Shown: positions 1 through 11,315, counted from the stretch's first letter. The stretch is 64,000 nucleotides of DNA from Nematopogon swammerdamellus (GCA_946902875.1 OX336349.1:15523891-15587890), one strand, 5' to 3'. The notes: generated by a model not told the origin, from the sequence alone. Numbers and translations: made by a program.

Positions 1-562
1 TCTGCGAGAGTTCCAATTCGACACTAATTTTCTCGTTCAAGTCTACAAATTTTCTTCCTTCCGCTTGCCTTTCTTTCTTGTCGAAGCGACGAAAAGGGAA
101 GGATAACGTCAGTGAAGAGTGAATTTGTGTAAATAAACATATTTATGTACCTACTGAGATCGTTTATTTTTTTTATTTGAAAATAGGCAAACAGAATGTA
201 ATGGCTCACCCAGTAGGTGTACCTATACTCTAAACGCTAATGTAACTTCATGCCTTTAATAAGTATGCGTACTTTATAGTTACGTTCAGTGGTACAGTAC
301 CATGGTAGTACCAATTTATGTTTCTCTATTTTTATTAATAACACTAGCTTTTGCCTGCGGCTCCGATCGCGTTTGTTTTTCGTTTTGTTTTTTGTATTTT
401 TGTCACATTCCCGGAAGCGCGCAGACCAACCTACCAAAGTTTCATCGTAATCGGATGAACGGTTTAAGAACGCATAGAAGACGAACGAACGAACAAACCA
501 ACAAACAAATATTAATTTTAATTTACCTAGTAGAGTAGGTAGATTTTTCTCGCTCATGTTTT
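1..562. other. AT-rich flank with one short interspersed element
   Basis: Nothing gene-like. At about 343-520 a short member of the AAAAGCTAGT-ended family lies on the minus strand: it opens ACTAGCTTTTGCCTGCGGCT and holds a TTTCATCGTAATCGGATGAA block. Confidence 0.5.
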
Positions 563-832
563 AGGTTTCCATATTCCGTACGGAAGCCTATTACTAAGCC
601 TACGCCGTCTGTCTGTCTGTCGGTCCTACTGCTGTATCTTTGGAACATTAATAGGTATTAGCCGGTTGAAATGTTCACAGAATATGTGTTATTATGGCGG
701 ATATAACAACAAATAATAAAAAATAGAAAAAGTTAAAAATTCCCATACTTACAAGAAACGTGTTTTTTTCAATGTTTTTTTTTTGTGATGCGGAAACCTC
801 GGTGCGCGAGTCCGACTCGCATTTGGCCGGTT
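563..832 (+). repeat. Interspersed repeat, 'CGGAAGCCTATTACTAAGCC' family
   Basis: Opens with a TTCCGTACGGAAGCC block, then GTCTGTCTGTCTGTC, AAATGTTCACAGAATATGTG, and ends GTCCGACTCGCATTTGGCCG. Further plus-strand copies lie at 6472-6806, 28992-29160 and 52319-52720. Non-autonomous; probably a SINE or LINE tail. Confidence 0.65.
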
Positions 833-1800
833 TAATAAAATAACGCGCCTTGTCATGTCCTGAGATAACGCAGGCATTGCCTCACACAAGCTTATCATAT
901 CTATCAGTGTTTTTTTCCTTTCTATAACAACAAGCAAGTTTTCATAACATCATGTAGGTATCTAAGTAGTTAAGTAAGTACTACAGTACTCGAATGTTCA
1001 AAATAGGTACCTAGATGTTCGTGTTTCTTTAAAAGGAAACTTTAAATCGTATGTAATACAATTCAAAATTGCATGAAAAGCTGGTTGCTACGCGCTTTTG
1101 ATAAATTATTGAACCGCGATAAAACGACCACCTGCCTGTAGCCATACACGAATACATACAGCGACCCACTTCCACACATTATCACATCAACATCACACGC
1201 CACTCCCCCTTGAACGTAGCGCCGTTCTCACTACTATGTACCATTATAATAAAGTATCGATAGTTTAAGTTACTTACTTTATTTGCCTGCGGACAATATG
1301 TATACTTACTTCTTCAAACTATAATATGACCTCTTACGGGTTATGCTAATAAATAAAGCAAAGTTTCTACGGGCATCTACGGGGGGCGACTGGCGGTGGC
1401 GCGGCGGCCGACGGCCACCGACACTGACGCTTTTTATTAAATTCTTAATTTAATCAAAATGTTTTAAACACTGACGTAAACAATGGTCAATTAGTTCAAA
1501 TAATTCGAATGTGACTACCTATTATTTTATAGATTAATGTTGATGATATACCTTAAGTGATTCTAGGACCAATTAACAAGACCCCCCAAAAAAGAATCAT
1601 CACCATCAGTCATATATGCGGAGCGACAAATATCTACTGCGGCCAGGTCATTCATTTTTATCATTATCCAAGGGAAGATCTTGGAAGACGCCGCGCCGCC
1701 GCGACGCCGCCTCCGTCGCGCCGCCCCTCCGCCGCCGCCGCGGCCGCCGCCGTTATATCGTGTGGCTGAAGAGCCTGCGCTAGCGTCACAACCGTAGCAC
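833..1800. other. No gene seen; two GC-rich patches
   Basis: AT-rich DNA with sharp GC-rich islands at 1381-1430 and 1676-1755 (CGCCGCC-type runs). The open frames over the second island are composition artefacts. Confidence 0.5.
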
Positions 1801-1806
1801 GCGGTC

Positions 1807-1995
1807 AGCAGGTCTATTCTTGTAAATTCTGACAGCGGACTCAGCGCTGATGTGCCGCTGAGAGCCACTTTCCAAAGTGGCTCTCAGCGCCACATCAGCG
1901 CTGAGTCCGCTGTCAGAATTTACAAGAATAAAGTGGCTCTCAGCGGCACATCAGCGCTGAGTCCGCTGTCAGAATTTACAAGAATAGACCTGCTG
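1807..1995. repeat. Foldback element with a third arm
   Basis: The arm from CAGCAGGTCTATTC to AGAGCCACTTT is followed at once by its reverse complement, then by a second direct copy of that arm (from about 1930). The outer ends are exact complements (CAGCAGGTCTATTCTTG / CAAGAATAGACCTGCTG). Confidence 0.75.
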
Positions 1996-2009
1996 TTCCG
2001 AGTTGAAGT

Positions 2010-3290
2010 CTCAAAAGTGGAGATCGCCTTATGGTAGCCAACCTTCGTTAGAAGATAGATGGCATCCTAAGAAGAAAAATAATATTTAAAGATAATTAAT
2101 ATATTAACGTAATAAATATATAGGTAGGTAGTCTCCGCTTCAATATTATGTATAGGAATGAATGAATTAAAATGGTCTTACGCTGCAATCTCATACTGCT
2201 GTTACACTATTTGAAAATAATTAAATAACGCTTTCCTTTGTTCTAACACAGATGAGATACGTTCTACCTAGTTTCTAAGATATTGTGTAAAATGTATAAG
2301 TGTTTGTTATGGCCGGTTGCTTGCTACCACAAACTTATCGGTAATAAAAAAAAACCTTTTAGTAGTTTAGAGTGTTTTCCTCAGAAAACTTTTTTACATG
2401 GGTAGGTAAGTGTGTACAATGTACAATGAGTACTATTCATATATTGTTGAACAAAAACTTGTTCATCGATGATTTCAACATTTTTTGAAATGCTAGTCAA
2501 TCAGTTGTGGAGTACGTATTGATAAAGTGTCGTCATCTAACGTTGGATGATACGGATTCGATAAGGTCCTGATAAAGAATACCTTTATATTTGGCCATTC
2601 ACACTTCCACGATTATTTCTCTTGCACAACTCCGCTTAACCTCCGCTAGCTTTATAGTACAAGCCCTAGGGGTTTAGGTAAGTATTAACTAATAAACGTT
2701 ATGATTTGTGTTTTTGTTTGTTTGTTAAAGAGACTTGAACGCTTTTTAACATGGCAATAATATTCTTGCACTATTTTGTAAAAGTTCTGTCAGTCAGTCA
2801 GTCAGTCAGTCAATCAGCGTGTAAGCGTCCACTGCTGGACATACGCCTCTCCAATTTTCCTCCAGTCCTCCCGGCCTTCAGCGATACGGAACCACTGATT
2901 TCCGCTGGCGTACTTGTCTGTTAAATAATTTACTTTAATGTCAATTACCTATGTAGGTAATATAAGCTTGCTTTTAATTAAATTATTTAATTGTTTTGTA
3001 TTGAAGTCCGGAGTTTCAGCAGACAAAGTTATAACTGGTGCACGTTTCTAAAATAGGTACTACACAATAAATAATAGGTATCTGTAGTAAAAAAGTAATA
3101 ACTCCAGTTGACGTATAATTTCAATGTTCTTGAATTTCATATTAGGTAAGCCTATAAGTAAAGATAATTTCTTTCTTTCACCAGTTCAACTTCAATTTGA
3201 TATCATCTTACGTGTCTCTTCAGTTTCGGCAATGATAAAACAATTGTTTACTCTGCAGAGAACTAAAACCACCAAACGTTTATAAATTAC
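2010..3290. other. Upstream region of GST; no coding exon seen
   Basis: AT-rich. A (CAGT)n tract sits at 2791-2815 and a degraded LINE piece follows at about 2818-2905 (GTCCACTGCTGGACATACGC). A 5-prime UTR exon of the GST may lie here but cannot be placed from the sequence. Confidence 0.4.
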
Positions 3291-3296
3291 AGAACA

Positions 3297-3429
3297 ATGC
3301 CTCAGTACACCTTGAAATACTTTCCTGTGAAGGCGCTAGGCGAATGCATTCGTCTCTTACTCGCTGCCAATGGAGAAGACTTTAAGGACATTCGCTTGGA
3401 ACCTGAACAATGGGCTAAGGAAAAAGCCA
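3297..3429 (+). CDS. GSTs: GST sigma coding exon 1
   Basis: Encodes residues 1-44 plus the first base of codon 45 ([16 protein letters not shown] start). The donor GTAAGT follows at 3430. The open frame runs on to 3569 but that part is intron. Confidence 0.93.
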
Positions 3430-6400
3430 GTAAGTACATAATACCGTATAGTTATCAATATCAATATTCAATATCAATAGGTAATAATAATAAATGTGTA
3501 AGGGATGGTCAATGGTCATGGAGTAAGTTACTATGTTTTATGAGATACTGCGTTTGTAGACTCTGGTAGGTACTGAAACTAAATTGACTCTTTTTATTGG
3601 AAATATTTTCGGTATGTATGTATATTTCTCCATAACTCTTAAACCGATCATCCGAATTCGATGAAACTTAGTACAAGAACATTTAACTATACGTGACACA
3701 GGATAGGCAAAATGAAATTCAATTTCGGTTCCGCTAAGATGTGGCTCTCAATTCTCATACAAACCGAATTGTTCCGCGCCTCGAAAAAAAGGTACGGTAG
3801 CGGGCCTCGCCCTTAGTTACTTTATTCATCGAGGATGTTTATTGTTTACCAGAATCGGTCTTCCTTTTTTACTTACTTTCTTCTTTTTATTAAATAAGAA
3901 TTTCACGAGAGCGAAGCCATGGGCAAAAGCTAGTTCATTATAAAGTGTTGCGGTTAATTCATAAATAAAATTAACATGCCCACCATCAGCATAAGATCAT
4001 CACTGTGAGAAACTGTTATTTATGTTGTGAATATTGTTGTTATATTTTTCGTTTGTATAGACAATCTGTAAAATAAAATTGTGGTAGGTACCTAATTATG
4101 AATTGGGAGAACGTAGCACGTGATATGTGATAGAGTTTTATGCAAGCCGACGTATGAGCTCGACAATATAGGTATGCCGACAGACAACGTGTTGAATCTT
4201 ACTTAAAAGTCTAAAAGTGTTGAATACTTAGATGTTTGATTGAACGAGATCTGGAATCTATATCTGAGTCTATATAGTACGTATACATGCCGTCTTCTTC
4301 TCCTTCTCTCCTCCATCTTCTTGGTGGGCATTTTCGGCATGTAGGTCGCTCTGATTGGACCGGTTGTGCGTATCACTGCCGCTACTCCATCCAGCGCAGC
4401 TCCTTCCAGAAGTCCTGCAGGCGGTCGACGTCCTTGCAGGCCTCTCGGAATGTCCTCGGGTTTTTGATAATGTGTGCCCGCTCATTTGCTTTTTTTTTTT
4501 TATTGATAGCGCGACATATTGCGCCGAGCCACCCATAAGGTGTCTAACGACGCCCATGGACATTCGGTCGTATGCGGGGGTTGCGAATGCCATGCCGGCC
4601 TGACAGGTGCCCATTCACGCCCCTCTTGAAGGACCCGAGACTGTACTTGGGGGGAAATATATGGGCAGGGAGAGCGTTCCAGAGTTTACCGGTTCTGTAG
4701 AGGAAACATCTGCAGAATCGATTGATACGCATCCGCGGTAAGTCCAGCGTGTAGGGATGCAATCCCTGCCCAGTGCGCGTGGTGCGGAGGTGGAAAGGGG
4801 ACGGCGGGATCGCATTAAACAGCTCCTCCGAGCACTCCCCATGGAATAAGCGATAGAACACACTTAGGGAGCCGACATCCCTACGGTGTTGCAGTGGTTC
4901 TAGATCGCAGGACACTTCGGGGTCACCCACTAGTCGCACGGCTCGACGCTGGATTGAGTCCAGAGGCGCAGGCTGGTATTTGGTACGTTACGTACGTACC
5001 GACCCCCTCCATCATCCGAATGGGTTGGCCTCGATTAGTAATCAGGCTGTTAAATTATATTATATTGTTTCTATTACCTTCATATTTAGCAACTTTTTAT
5101 TACGTACCTACGGATCGTCACTATGGGCTTTCTTTACCGCTGACTCAATATCCATTAGGTATAGCATTTCCTCCAAGGGTATAGCAGGTACGATGTTGAC
5201 GATGATGTTGTTGATTTGGATTGGGGTTGGCTCTAGGCCTGCAACTAATCCCGCTTGGTTTGGGACCTTCGTGCAAAACTCCGTGTCCAGCTACTCCAGT
5301 CAGCCTATGTCTTCCATGAAAACCGCAAGTCGACCGGGGTCTCTGCAGGCCGCTGCAACGGAAGATGGAGAACGGAGTATGTCCCTTCGTCGGTTGTCAA
5401 GCACACTGCGCTCCAACAAAACATGCTCGGCCGTTTCATCCGTTGCCAAGCATCCTCTGCATAGTGGACTATCCGAATACCTATGGTGTGTAGTTTAGTG
5501 AGCAGTGGCCGCTCATCAGACCAACAGCTATTCTTAGTTTGGCCCGGGCCAGGTTGATAAGCTTCCGAGCCAGCCTTCGGTCTGGTTTAGGAAGAGCAGC
5601 TCTCGACTGTCTGCACTCTGAGAGACCCTTCCACCCGTCCCTTCGTCTCCGTGATGTCGACGCAATCTTACCGCGGTAACAATGAGTTAACTAATGATTT
5701 TATGAATTTGGCTGGATTTCGAAGATTTCCATTATCATCATCATTATCAGCCCGTATCGGTACACTGTTGGACCTAGGCCTCTCGCAAGGCACGACACCA
5801 CACGCGGTCTTCCGCTCTTCTCATCCATGCACTTTTAGACTTCTAAATTGATGTCAATTTATTAACTTTTTTTTCTTATGGAAACCTACAACATCCGCGA
5901 TGTCAGCCCATAACACCGGGTGAACTTGGTGCCAAGTCAGTGCTTCCCTTCGGTCGTGCCGGCTACACTGAACTGGACGGAAAACACAAACTATTTACAT
6001 AGCCGTTTCGACCGACCTTTCATTCAGTGCGGTGGTACCAACCCGGGCGGGTTAAACCCTACCACCTAGTAATATAAGAAGGGAGTCATTCCCTTAGTCG
6101 CCTTTTACGACATACACGCGAAGAGATGCAGTGGGGCTATTATTTTAAAGTACCGGCCCCACACAGTTCAATACCTACCTACCTACTACCTACCTAATTT
6201 CTTGTTTTAGAATCTCCATTCGGACAGATGCCCATTTTGGAAATAGACGGTAAGCAGTACGCTCAGAGCATGTCAATCTGTCGTTACCTTGGCAAGAAGT
6301 TTGGATACAGCGGTGCGACGCTGGAAGAGGACCTGCTGATTGACCAGGCCGTCGACACCTACAACGACCTTCGAAGCAGTAAGTGCATACTTTCTACTTC

Positions 6401-7781
6401 AGAGTCTTCATTGAAATTTTCAGTGCGATGCGCATTTGTTTGATGACTATCAGAGCAAATAATGTGTTTTTAGGGTTCCGTATCCGTCCTACGGGACCCT
6501 ATTACTAAGCCTACGTCGTCTGATTGTCGTCTGTCTGTCCGTCTGTCTGTCCGAGGGCTGTACCTCTTGAACCGTAATAGGTAGGTAGCCCGTTGAAATT
6601 TTCACAGAACATGTGTTATTTATTATGGCCGATTAACAACAAATAATAAAAATAAGAAAAAGTAAAACATTCACGGGGGTCCCCATAAAAGAAACTAAAA
6701 AGTGTATGCGCGCCATCTACCGAAAACAGTATGAAGCAGCACATGGCCATGACATGGCGATACGGAACCCTCGTTGCGCGAGTTCGACTCGCACTTGACT
6801 GATTTTTTAATTTATTGTGTTGATGATCAGAGATAGAGAGAATAATATATAAAATTGTCTGCAGAACTGGCGTCTGCTCACTACATAACCGGTGCAGAGC
6901 AAGAGAAAAAGTATGAAGAAGTCATGCCTCAAGCCGTTCAGCTGTTTGTCAAGCTCAACGACATAGCCGGATCCAACAATGGTCATATTGCTCTTGGCAA
7001 GGTATGCTAATATCATTACAATCGATACGTTCAACCATTTTTAACCGACTTCAAAAAAGGAGGAAGCTCTCAATTCGACTGTATTTTTAACCGACTTCAA
7101 AAAAAGGAGGAGGTTCTCAATTTGACTGTATTTTTTTTTTGTTTTTTTTTTATTTTTATTTTTTTTATGTTTGTTACCTCAGAACTTTCGACTGGGTGAA
7201 CCGATTTTGAAAATTCTTTTTTTATTTGAAAGCTGGTGCTTCCCGTGTGGTCCCATTTCAATTTGGTCAAGATCGGATTGGAAAACGAGGCAGAATCGCG
7301 AGGCCGAAGGCCGAGCGATTCCACCGAGTACATTAATAGCAAAATATTACAAAAAAAAACTGTAAAATAAAAAACTATTTAAAAAAATATAAAAACCGCC
7401 TTCAAAAATATATGAAATAAACAAAATCGAACCCTAGAGTTGAAGGCGTTGCTAAAGCAAGCAAAAAAATTACCGACCGCCTTCAACTCTAGGGTTAGAT
7501 TTTTTTATTATTTCATACATTTTTGAAGGCGGTTTTTATATTTTTTTAAATAGTTTTTTTTATTATTACAAAATATGTATACCTACCTATAATCACAATT
7601 TGTCTTGCAGTTGACTTGGGGTGACTTCGTTGTAGCAGGGATGTACGACTACATGAAGGTCATGAGCCGGATATCTGACATGGACACCAAGTACCCCAAC
7701 ATTAAACAAGTATCGGAAAACGTCTACTCAATTCCCAAGGTGAAGGCGTGGTCTGACAAAGCACCTAAATCCTCATATTAA
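3297..7781 (+). CDS. GSTs: Sigma-class glutathione S-transferase, four coding exons, complete
   Basis: Joined exons 3297-3429, 6211-6378, 6865-7001 and 7611-7781 give 609 nt, 202 residues plus TAA. All introns are GT-AG (phases 1, 1, 0). Expected role: cytosolic enzyme using glutathione in conjugation or peroxide and prostaglandin-type isomerisation reactions. Seen: thioredoxin-like N-terminal domain with Tyr8 at the catalytic position, Trp39 and Lys45 at usual glutathione contacts, QMP (50-52) with the cis-proline, and QS (63-64) before ICRYL; then an all-helical C-terminal domain containing [15 protein letters not shown], a sigma signature. The length is normal for insect sigma GSTs. The start is chosen because AACAATGCC precedes the conserved N-terminus. 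A splice-acceptor-like TTACAG lies 4 nt before the ATG, so a 5-prime UTR intron is likely. Introns 1-3 (2781, 486, 609 bp) hold repeats; exons show no frameshift or stop. Confidence 0.95.
3468..3947 (+). mobile_element. AAAAGCTAGT-ended interspersed element, short copy
   Basis: Opens AATAATAAATGTGTAAGGG, holds CTCTTAAACCGATCATCCGA and GATGAAACTTAGTACAAG, and ends GCGAAGCCATGGGCAAAAGCTAG. Lies in GST intron 1. Resembles Lep1-like or Helitron-like non-autonomous repeats with a CTAG-T end; class not certain. Confidence 0.6.
4280..4475 (-). repeat. LINE C-terminal tail fragment
   Basis: The minus strand reads a degraded tail ([15 protein letters not shown]) like that found at the end of RNase-H-bearing LINE polyproteins. 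It is abutted by the poly(T) of a second LINE. Confidence 0.4.
4488..4985 (-). mobile_element. Jockey-like LINE 3-prime fragment
   Basis: Minus-strand frame (4939-4544) [20 protein letters not shown]...[13 protein letters not shown]...[11 protein letters not shown] is the RT C-terminal region, the same clade as 20475-21121 and 57230-58534. A poly(T) at 4488-4501 is the poly(A) tail. Truncated at 5 prime, inside GST intron 1. Confidence 0.75.
5250..5650 (-). repeat. LINE RNase-H/zinc-tail fragment
   Basis: Minus-strand frames read [20 protein letters not shown], then [20 protein letters not shown], the Cys-rich tail after RNase H in R1/Jockey-type LINEs. Frameshifts are present; a relic in GST intron 1. 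Confidence 0.55.
5866..6166 (-). repeat. SINE, S1 body with GGCCGGTACTTTAAA head
   Basis: Reversed copy: a T-run, then ATGGAAACCTACAACATCCG at its low end and the head GTACCGGCCCCACAC at its high end. Shares its body with the tRNA/5S-headed SINEs but has a different 5-prime module. Ends 45 bp before GST exon 2. Confidence 0.7.
6211..6378 (+). CDS. GSTs: GST sigma coding exon 2
   Basis: Acceptor TTGTTTTAG ends at 6210 and donor GTAAGT starts at 6379. Encodes [20 protein letters not shown], then the ICRYL helix and the start of the C-terminal domain. A SINE ends only about 45 bp upstream of the acceptor. Confidence 0.93.
6472..6806 (+). repeat. Interspersed repeat, 'CGGAAGCCTATTACTAAGCC' family, in GST intron 2
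   Basis: GGGTTCCGTATCCGTCC start, GTCTGTCTGTCCGTCTGTC block, and end CGAGTTCGACTCGCACTTGA. Fills most of the 486-bp intron. Confidence 0.65.
6865..7001 (+). CDS. GSTs: GST sigma coding exon 3
   Basis: Acceptor TGTCTGCAG ends at 6864 and donor GTATGC starts at 7002. Encodes the C-terminal-domain helices through NNGHIALGK. Confidence 0.92.
7036..7370 (+). repeat. RTE-type 3-prime tail repeat in GST intron 3
   Basis: TTTTAACCGACTTCAAAAAA with GGAGGTTCTCAATT, duplicated locally, then TGGGTGAACCGATTTTGAAA and GGCCGAAGGCCGAGCGATTC. The same family recurs at 30540-30840, 31230-31500 and repeatedly at 41.9-44.8 kb. Confidence 0.65.
7371..7562. repeat. Foldback MITE, CCGCCTTCAA family
   Basis: Arms AAAACCGCCTTCAAAAATAT and its complement enclose TCGAACCCTAGAGTTGAAGG and its complement. 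Related foldbacks are at 31505-31760 and 40543-40862. Lies 48 bp upstream of GST exon 4. Confidence 0.7.
7611..7781 (+). CDS. GSTs: GST sigma coding exon 4 with stop
   Basis: Acceptor TGTCTTGCAG ends at 7610. Encodes [14 protein letters not shown] through KAPKSSY and TAA at 7779-7781. A candidate AATAAA poly(A) signal lies at 7938-7943. Confidence 0.93.
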   Translation: MTWGDFVVAGMYDYMKVMSRISDMDTKYPNIKQVSENVYSIPKVKAWSDKAPKSSY

Positions 7782-7937
7782 TTTCTGCGAAGGTTTCAGC
7801 AGGTTGTAAGCATATTTCCTGTGCCTGATTTTGTTATTAACTGATGATACTTCCACTTGAATATAAAATATTTTAGGTAATAGATTATAATAATATAAAA
7901 ACTTACCTAAGTTCTTTATGGTGAGCAATTATTTAAT

Positions 7938-7943
7938 AATAAA
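7938..7943 (+). terminator. Candidate poly(A) signal of the GST gene
   Basis: AATAAA 157 bp after the stop codon, in non-repeat sequence just before an interspersed element begins near 8066. Other AT-rich near matches lie nearby, so the site is a best guess. Confidence 0.45.
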
Positions 7944-8252
7944 TAATTCGATTATACAATGCACACTTTTTATTTATTTACTTTTGACAAATTCTACACA
8001 TTTTGTTAATTATACCCATCGCGCGCCGGAGGGTCTATATAGGCCAAAATTGCACATCAATGCTAATAATAAGGAATGGTCATGGAGTAAGTTACGTTGT
8101 TTTATGAGATACTGCGTTTGTAGACCATATGCATGATACTAAAATCAAATTGACGATTTTTTGAAATATTTTTGTATGTATGTACATATGTTCCTCCATA
8201 ACTCTTAAACCGATCATTCGAATTCGATGAAACTTAGTACAAGCATATTTAA

Positions 8253-9400
8253 CACGTTCACTGTCCCCATACAAAGGTATAATTTTGATGCCCTACGCCC
8301 CCGATGTTATTTATAAGTTTGAGTGAAATAAAAAAAACATCATTTTGTATGTTTTTTTTATGATTATATTTTTGCGCATATATGATACATGGGCGTACAA
8401 CAATAAAAACTTAACCACACGCTCATGTATCATATGTGCTACATTGGATCATGTAGCATTTTTTTCACACTAGCAACCCCGTTTCTAGTTTAGTAGTTAG
8501 TTTGTTTTTTCTTTAGTTATTTGTAACAGTAGAAACGCAGTCTTATGTTTGATATAGTAAGGAAGGAACCATTTTTGTAAAAAAAAAAAATTCATAATAA
8601 AAAAAACTTAACCACACGCTCATGTATCATATGTGAACAAGGTCAATGTCAGCCTCGATAGCTCAGTGGTGCAGACAGTCAACTGTCGCTATTGAATGTT
8701 AAGCAACGCTGGATGCGGTCAGTACTTGGATGGGTGACCGCTGACCGTTGGAGGCTGACCGAGGTTCGGATTCCTCGTAAAACTGTAGGTCCCTTCCCTC
8801 CTAATCTTACTTGGTGGTAGGGTTTAACCCGCCCGGGTTGGTACCACCGCACTGAATGAAACGTCGGTCTAAACGGCTATGTAAATAGTTTGTGTTTTCC
8901 GACCAGTTCAATGTAGCCGGCACGATCAAAGGGGGAAGCACTGACATGGCACCTAGTTCACCCGGTGTTATGGGCTGACATCACGGACGTTGTAGGTGAT
9001 GTAGCCAACCGTGTCAGTTTCCATAAAAAAAAAGGTTTGATTCTTGCATTTTTTTCACACTAGCAACCCTGTTTCTAGTTTAGTAGTTAGTTTATTTTTT
9101 CTTTAGGTATTTGTAACAGTAGAAACGCTGTCTTATATAGTAAGGAAGGAAAAAAATTTCAAAAAAAAATATTTCATAATAAAAAATTCTTATATCACTC
9201 GGTTGTTTGAACTCATTGTAATATTTAGGACTTGCTCTATACGCCCAATACAATTTCGTAAACGTTTACTACAAGCTCAGTAGAAATATTTCAGCGTAAA
9301 GTCCAGGTGGCCATGTATCACATTTGATACATGAGCTTGTGGGAATAAGGACAAAATTTGTCGTATGTATCATTATGTGATACATTGGACAGTGAACGTG
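8253..9400. mobile_element. Non-autonomous piggyBac-like element, 1148 bp, TTAA on both sides
   Basis: Inverted ends CACGTTCACTGTCC / GGACAGTGAACGTG, with TTAA at 8249-8252 and 9401-9404. The host repeat supplies the empty site. Inside: no transposase, a SINE at 8648-9033, and a direct repeat of about 150 bp (8456-8620 and 9048-9190). CATATGATACATG-type palindromic motifs recur near both ends. Confidence 0.85.
8648..9033 (+). repeat. SINE with tRNA-like plus 5S-like head (S1)
   Basis: Head: TAGCTCAGTGGT (8659-8670, box-A-like), a 5S-rRNA-like stretch 8698-8742 (TTAAGCAACG ... ACTTGGATGGGTGACCGC), then GGTTCGGATTCC (8763-8774, box-B-like). Body contains GGTACCACCGCACTGAATGA; the end GTGTCAGTTTCCAT is followed by an A-run. 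Nested in the piggyBac-like element. Confidence 0.8.
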
Positions 9401-9596
9401 TTAACTATACCTGACACAGGATAGGGTAAATAAAATTCACTTCCGGTTACGCTAAGATGTGGCCGGATGTGGCTCTCATTATCCAACCTCCAACCCAAAA
9501 GCGCGCCGAAATTAAAATACGGTAGCGGGCTTACTTACTTTCTTCTTTTAAATACGAATTTCACCCGAGCGAAGCCGCGGGCAAAAGCTAGTATTA

Positions 9597-11307
9597 AAAT
9601 CAGTACCTAGATAAGGATACATACATGTTTAGTTGAAATCGCAAGTGTGCTCTAAAAATTTGCTCGGTGTTATAAAATATCTATGTGAAAACATTTCCCT
9701 TGAAATGAACATTCCTTTGTTTTATTTGTTTGTTGTTTGTACAATCCATATAAAAATAAAAATACATACAGTTACCGGCAGCAAATAATGCGTGTCGAGC
9801 TTTAGTACATCACATTGAGAAATTAATTAAAATTATTTTGATAATTTATGATAAACTTAGCTCTAAAATCGTCAATACATTTTGTTTGAGACGTATGGAT
9901 AAGATTTTATGCGCTTAACCTTGATGTTGTACGAACATCACAATCTCCACCAAAGAGAATATCTCCACCACATATTAATGACATATACAGGTTGACTGGA
10001 AATTCTATCTATTCCTTGAAATTGAACAATTTAAGTCCAATCAACAGGGGGAAATGAGCGGTTTCCGAGATATCGGGGTTTTAAGATTTTTTTGAAGTTT
10101 CCGACTTGTAAACGAAAAAAATCAGTTGTAAAAAATATCCTTATTTTTGGGCACTCCATTGATATTTTTTTTAAAGCTGGTAAGCTACCAATCATTTCAA
10201 ATAAAAATATCGGCCCAAAATTCTCAATATCTCGAAAATAAAAGGTCTTAAATGAAATTTATTTAATTTTTTCCATGTAAAAAAACCCTGTTGATGGGGG
10301 TTAAATTGTTCCAAATAACCTCTAGCTAGTATAACCCCTTTCAACGAATAGATCGAATTTTCAGTCACCTTGACTTGTAATATCTCCACGTGTGTGCTTG
10401 TTTTTGACGTGAATACGTCTTTAAATTTGCTTCCATAGTGGGACCAATCCAGAAAACTGATGATAACAAAATCGGGGGATACAGTTTGGTGTTGCAGCTT
10501 CATATCTATCATCTACATCAAAAATTTAATTACACCATTCGATAGCTAAAGGATCAAAGAATTCGTTACGTTGAGTGATGACTTTGAAGCACCGAGCGCG
10601 GTGGAGGGGGAAGCGCTACCATTTTGAGTTCATTTCGCTGCGTCTCATAATTTCAGTTTGTTATAAATTTTGACTCAGAGAAGCTACGACTTTCGTTTGA
10701 ATTTCAATCATTAGCTCTCGTCAAGATCTATCGATTGCGTGTATAAAACATTAGTGTAAAATAGTTATATTGAATATATATGATGTTAAAGTAAAAAATT
10801 ATAATAAATAATACAATGTCGGCCTATACTCGTAAAAAATCCAAATCAAAATATAGAGGTCGTATACGGTTGGAAAGGGCTTCTCAAGAGCAATCCAGTG
10901 ATACCCATAAAACACCACATGACCATTGCATATGACAGAGTAAAGCGGTGCCGGGAACGTAAAAGAATGAAGGCGTCCGAGCGGATCAACGAACGGCGCC
11001 AGTACATCTGCAGCTGGGGCGGCCGAGCCTATGCAATAATTACAATGTGTTTTATACAAAACGAAAGTATAATTTGAACGTGTTATGAAGACATTGGGCA
11101 GCAGCTAGTGCACGTTACACCGCTACGTTTGTCAACAATCCATTCGGACATAAGTGTTATGTGCGTGAGCGGCTACGGTTTCTGCACTCATTGAAGCCAC
11201 CAAAGGATAGACACTTACCGCTGCTCAGACATACATAACACGCTCTAGGAAAATGTTACCCGTTACGTACACGTAAACGTAAAACACACGGCCGTGTCCA
11301 TGACACA
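9597..11307. other. Intergenic; no gene recognised
   Basis: AT-rich. The minus-strand open frames at 10192-10512 and 10799-11059 have no recognisable domain, splice pattern or codon signal. One 10-bp micro-insertion candidate is at 9951-9960. Confidence 0.5.
9951..9960. mobile_element. Micro-insertion candidate, 10 bp
   Basis: CAAAGAGAAT flanked by direct ATCTCCAC repeats (9943-9950, 9961-9968). It has the family left end only; chance tandem duplication remains possible. Confidence 0.4.
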
Positions 11308-11315
11308 GCCACACC

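Larger units (their letters stand above)
8066..9596 (+). mobile_element. AAAAGCTAGT-ended element split by a piggyBac-like insertion
   Basis: Left part 8066-8252 (TAATAATAAGGAATGGTCATG ... CAAGCATATTTAA) and right part 9401-9596 (CTATACCTGACACAGGATAG ... GGCAAAAGCTAGT) rejoin across one TTAA, matching the undivided copy at 3468. Confidence 0.7.

Noticed and set aside
3297..3569. Single-exon 90-residue GST fragment
   Set aside because: The frame after 3429 is intronic; a consensus donor and the matching downstream exons restore the full protein.
8698..8742. Genuine 5S rRNA gene
   Set aside because: Only the internal-promoter stretch matches; both ends of a 5S gene are missing and the sequence is part of a multicopy SINE.
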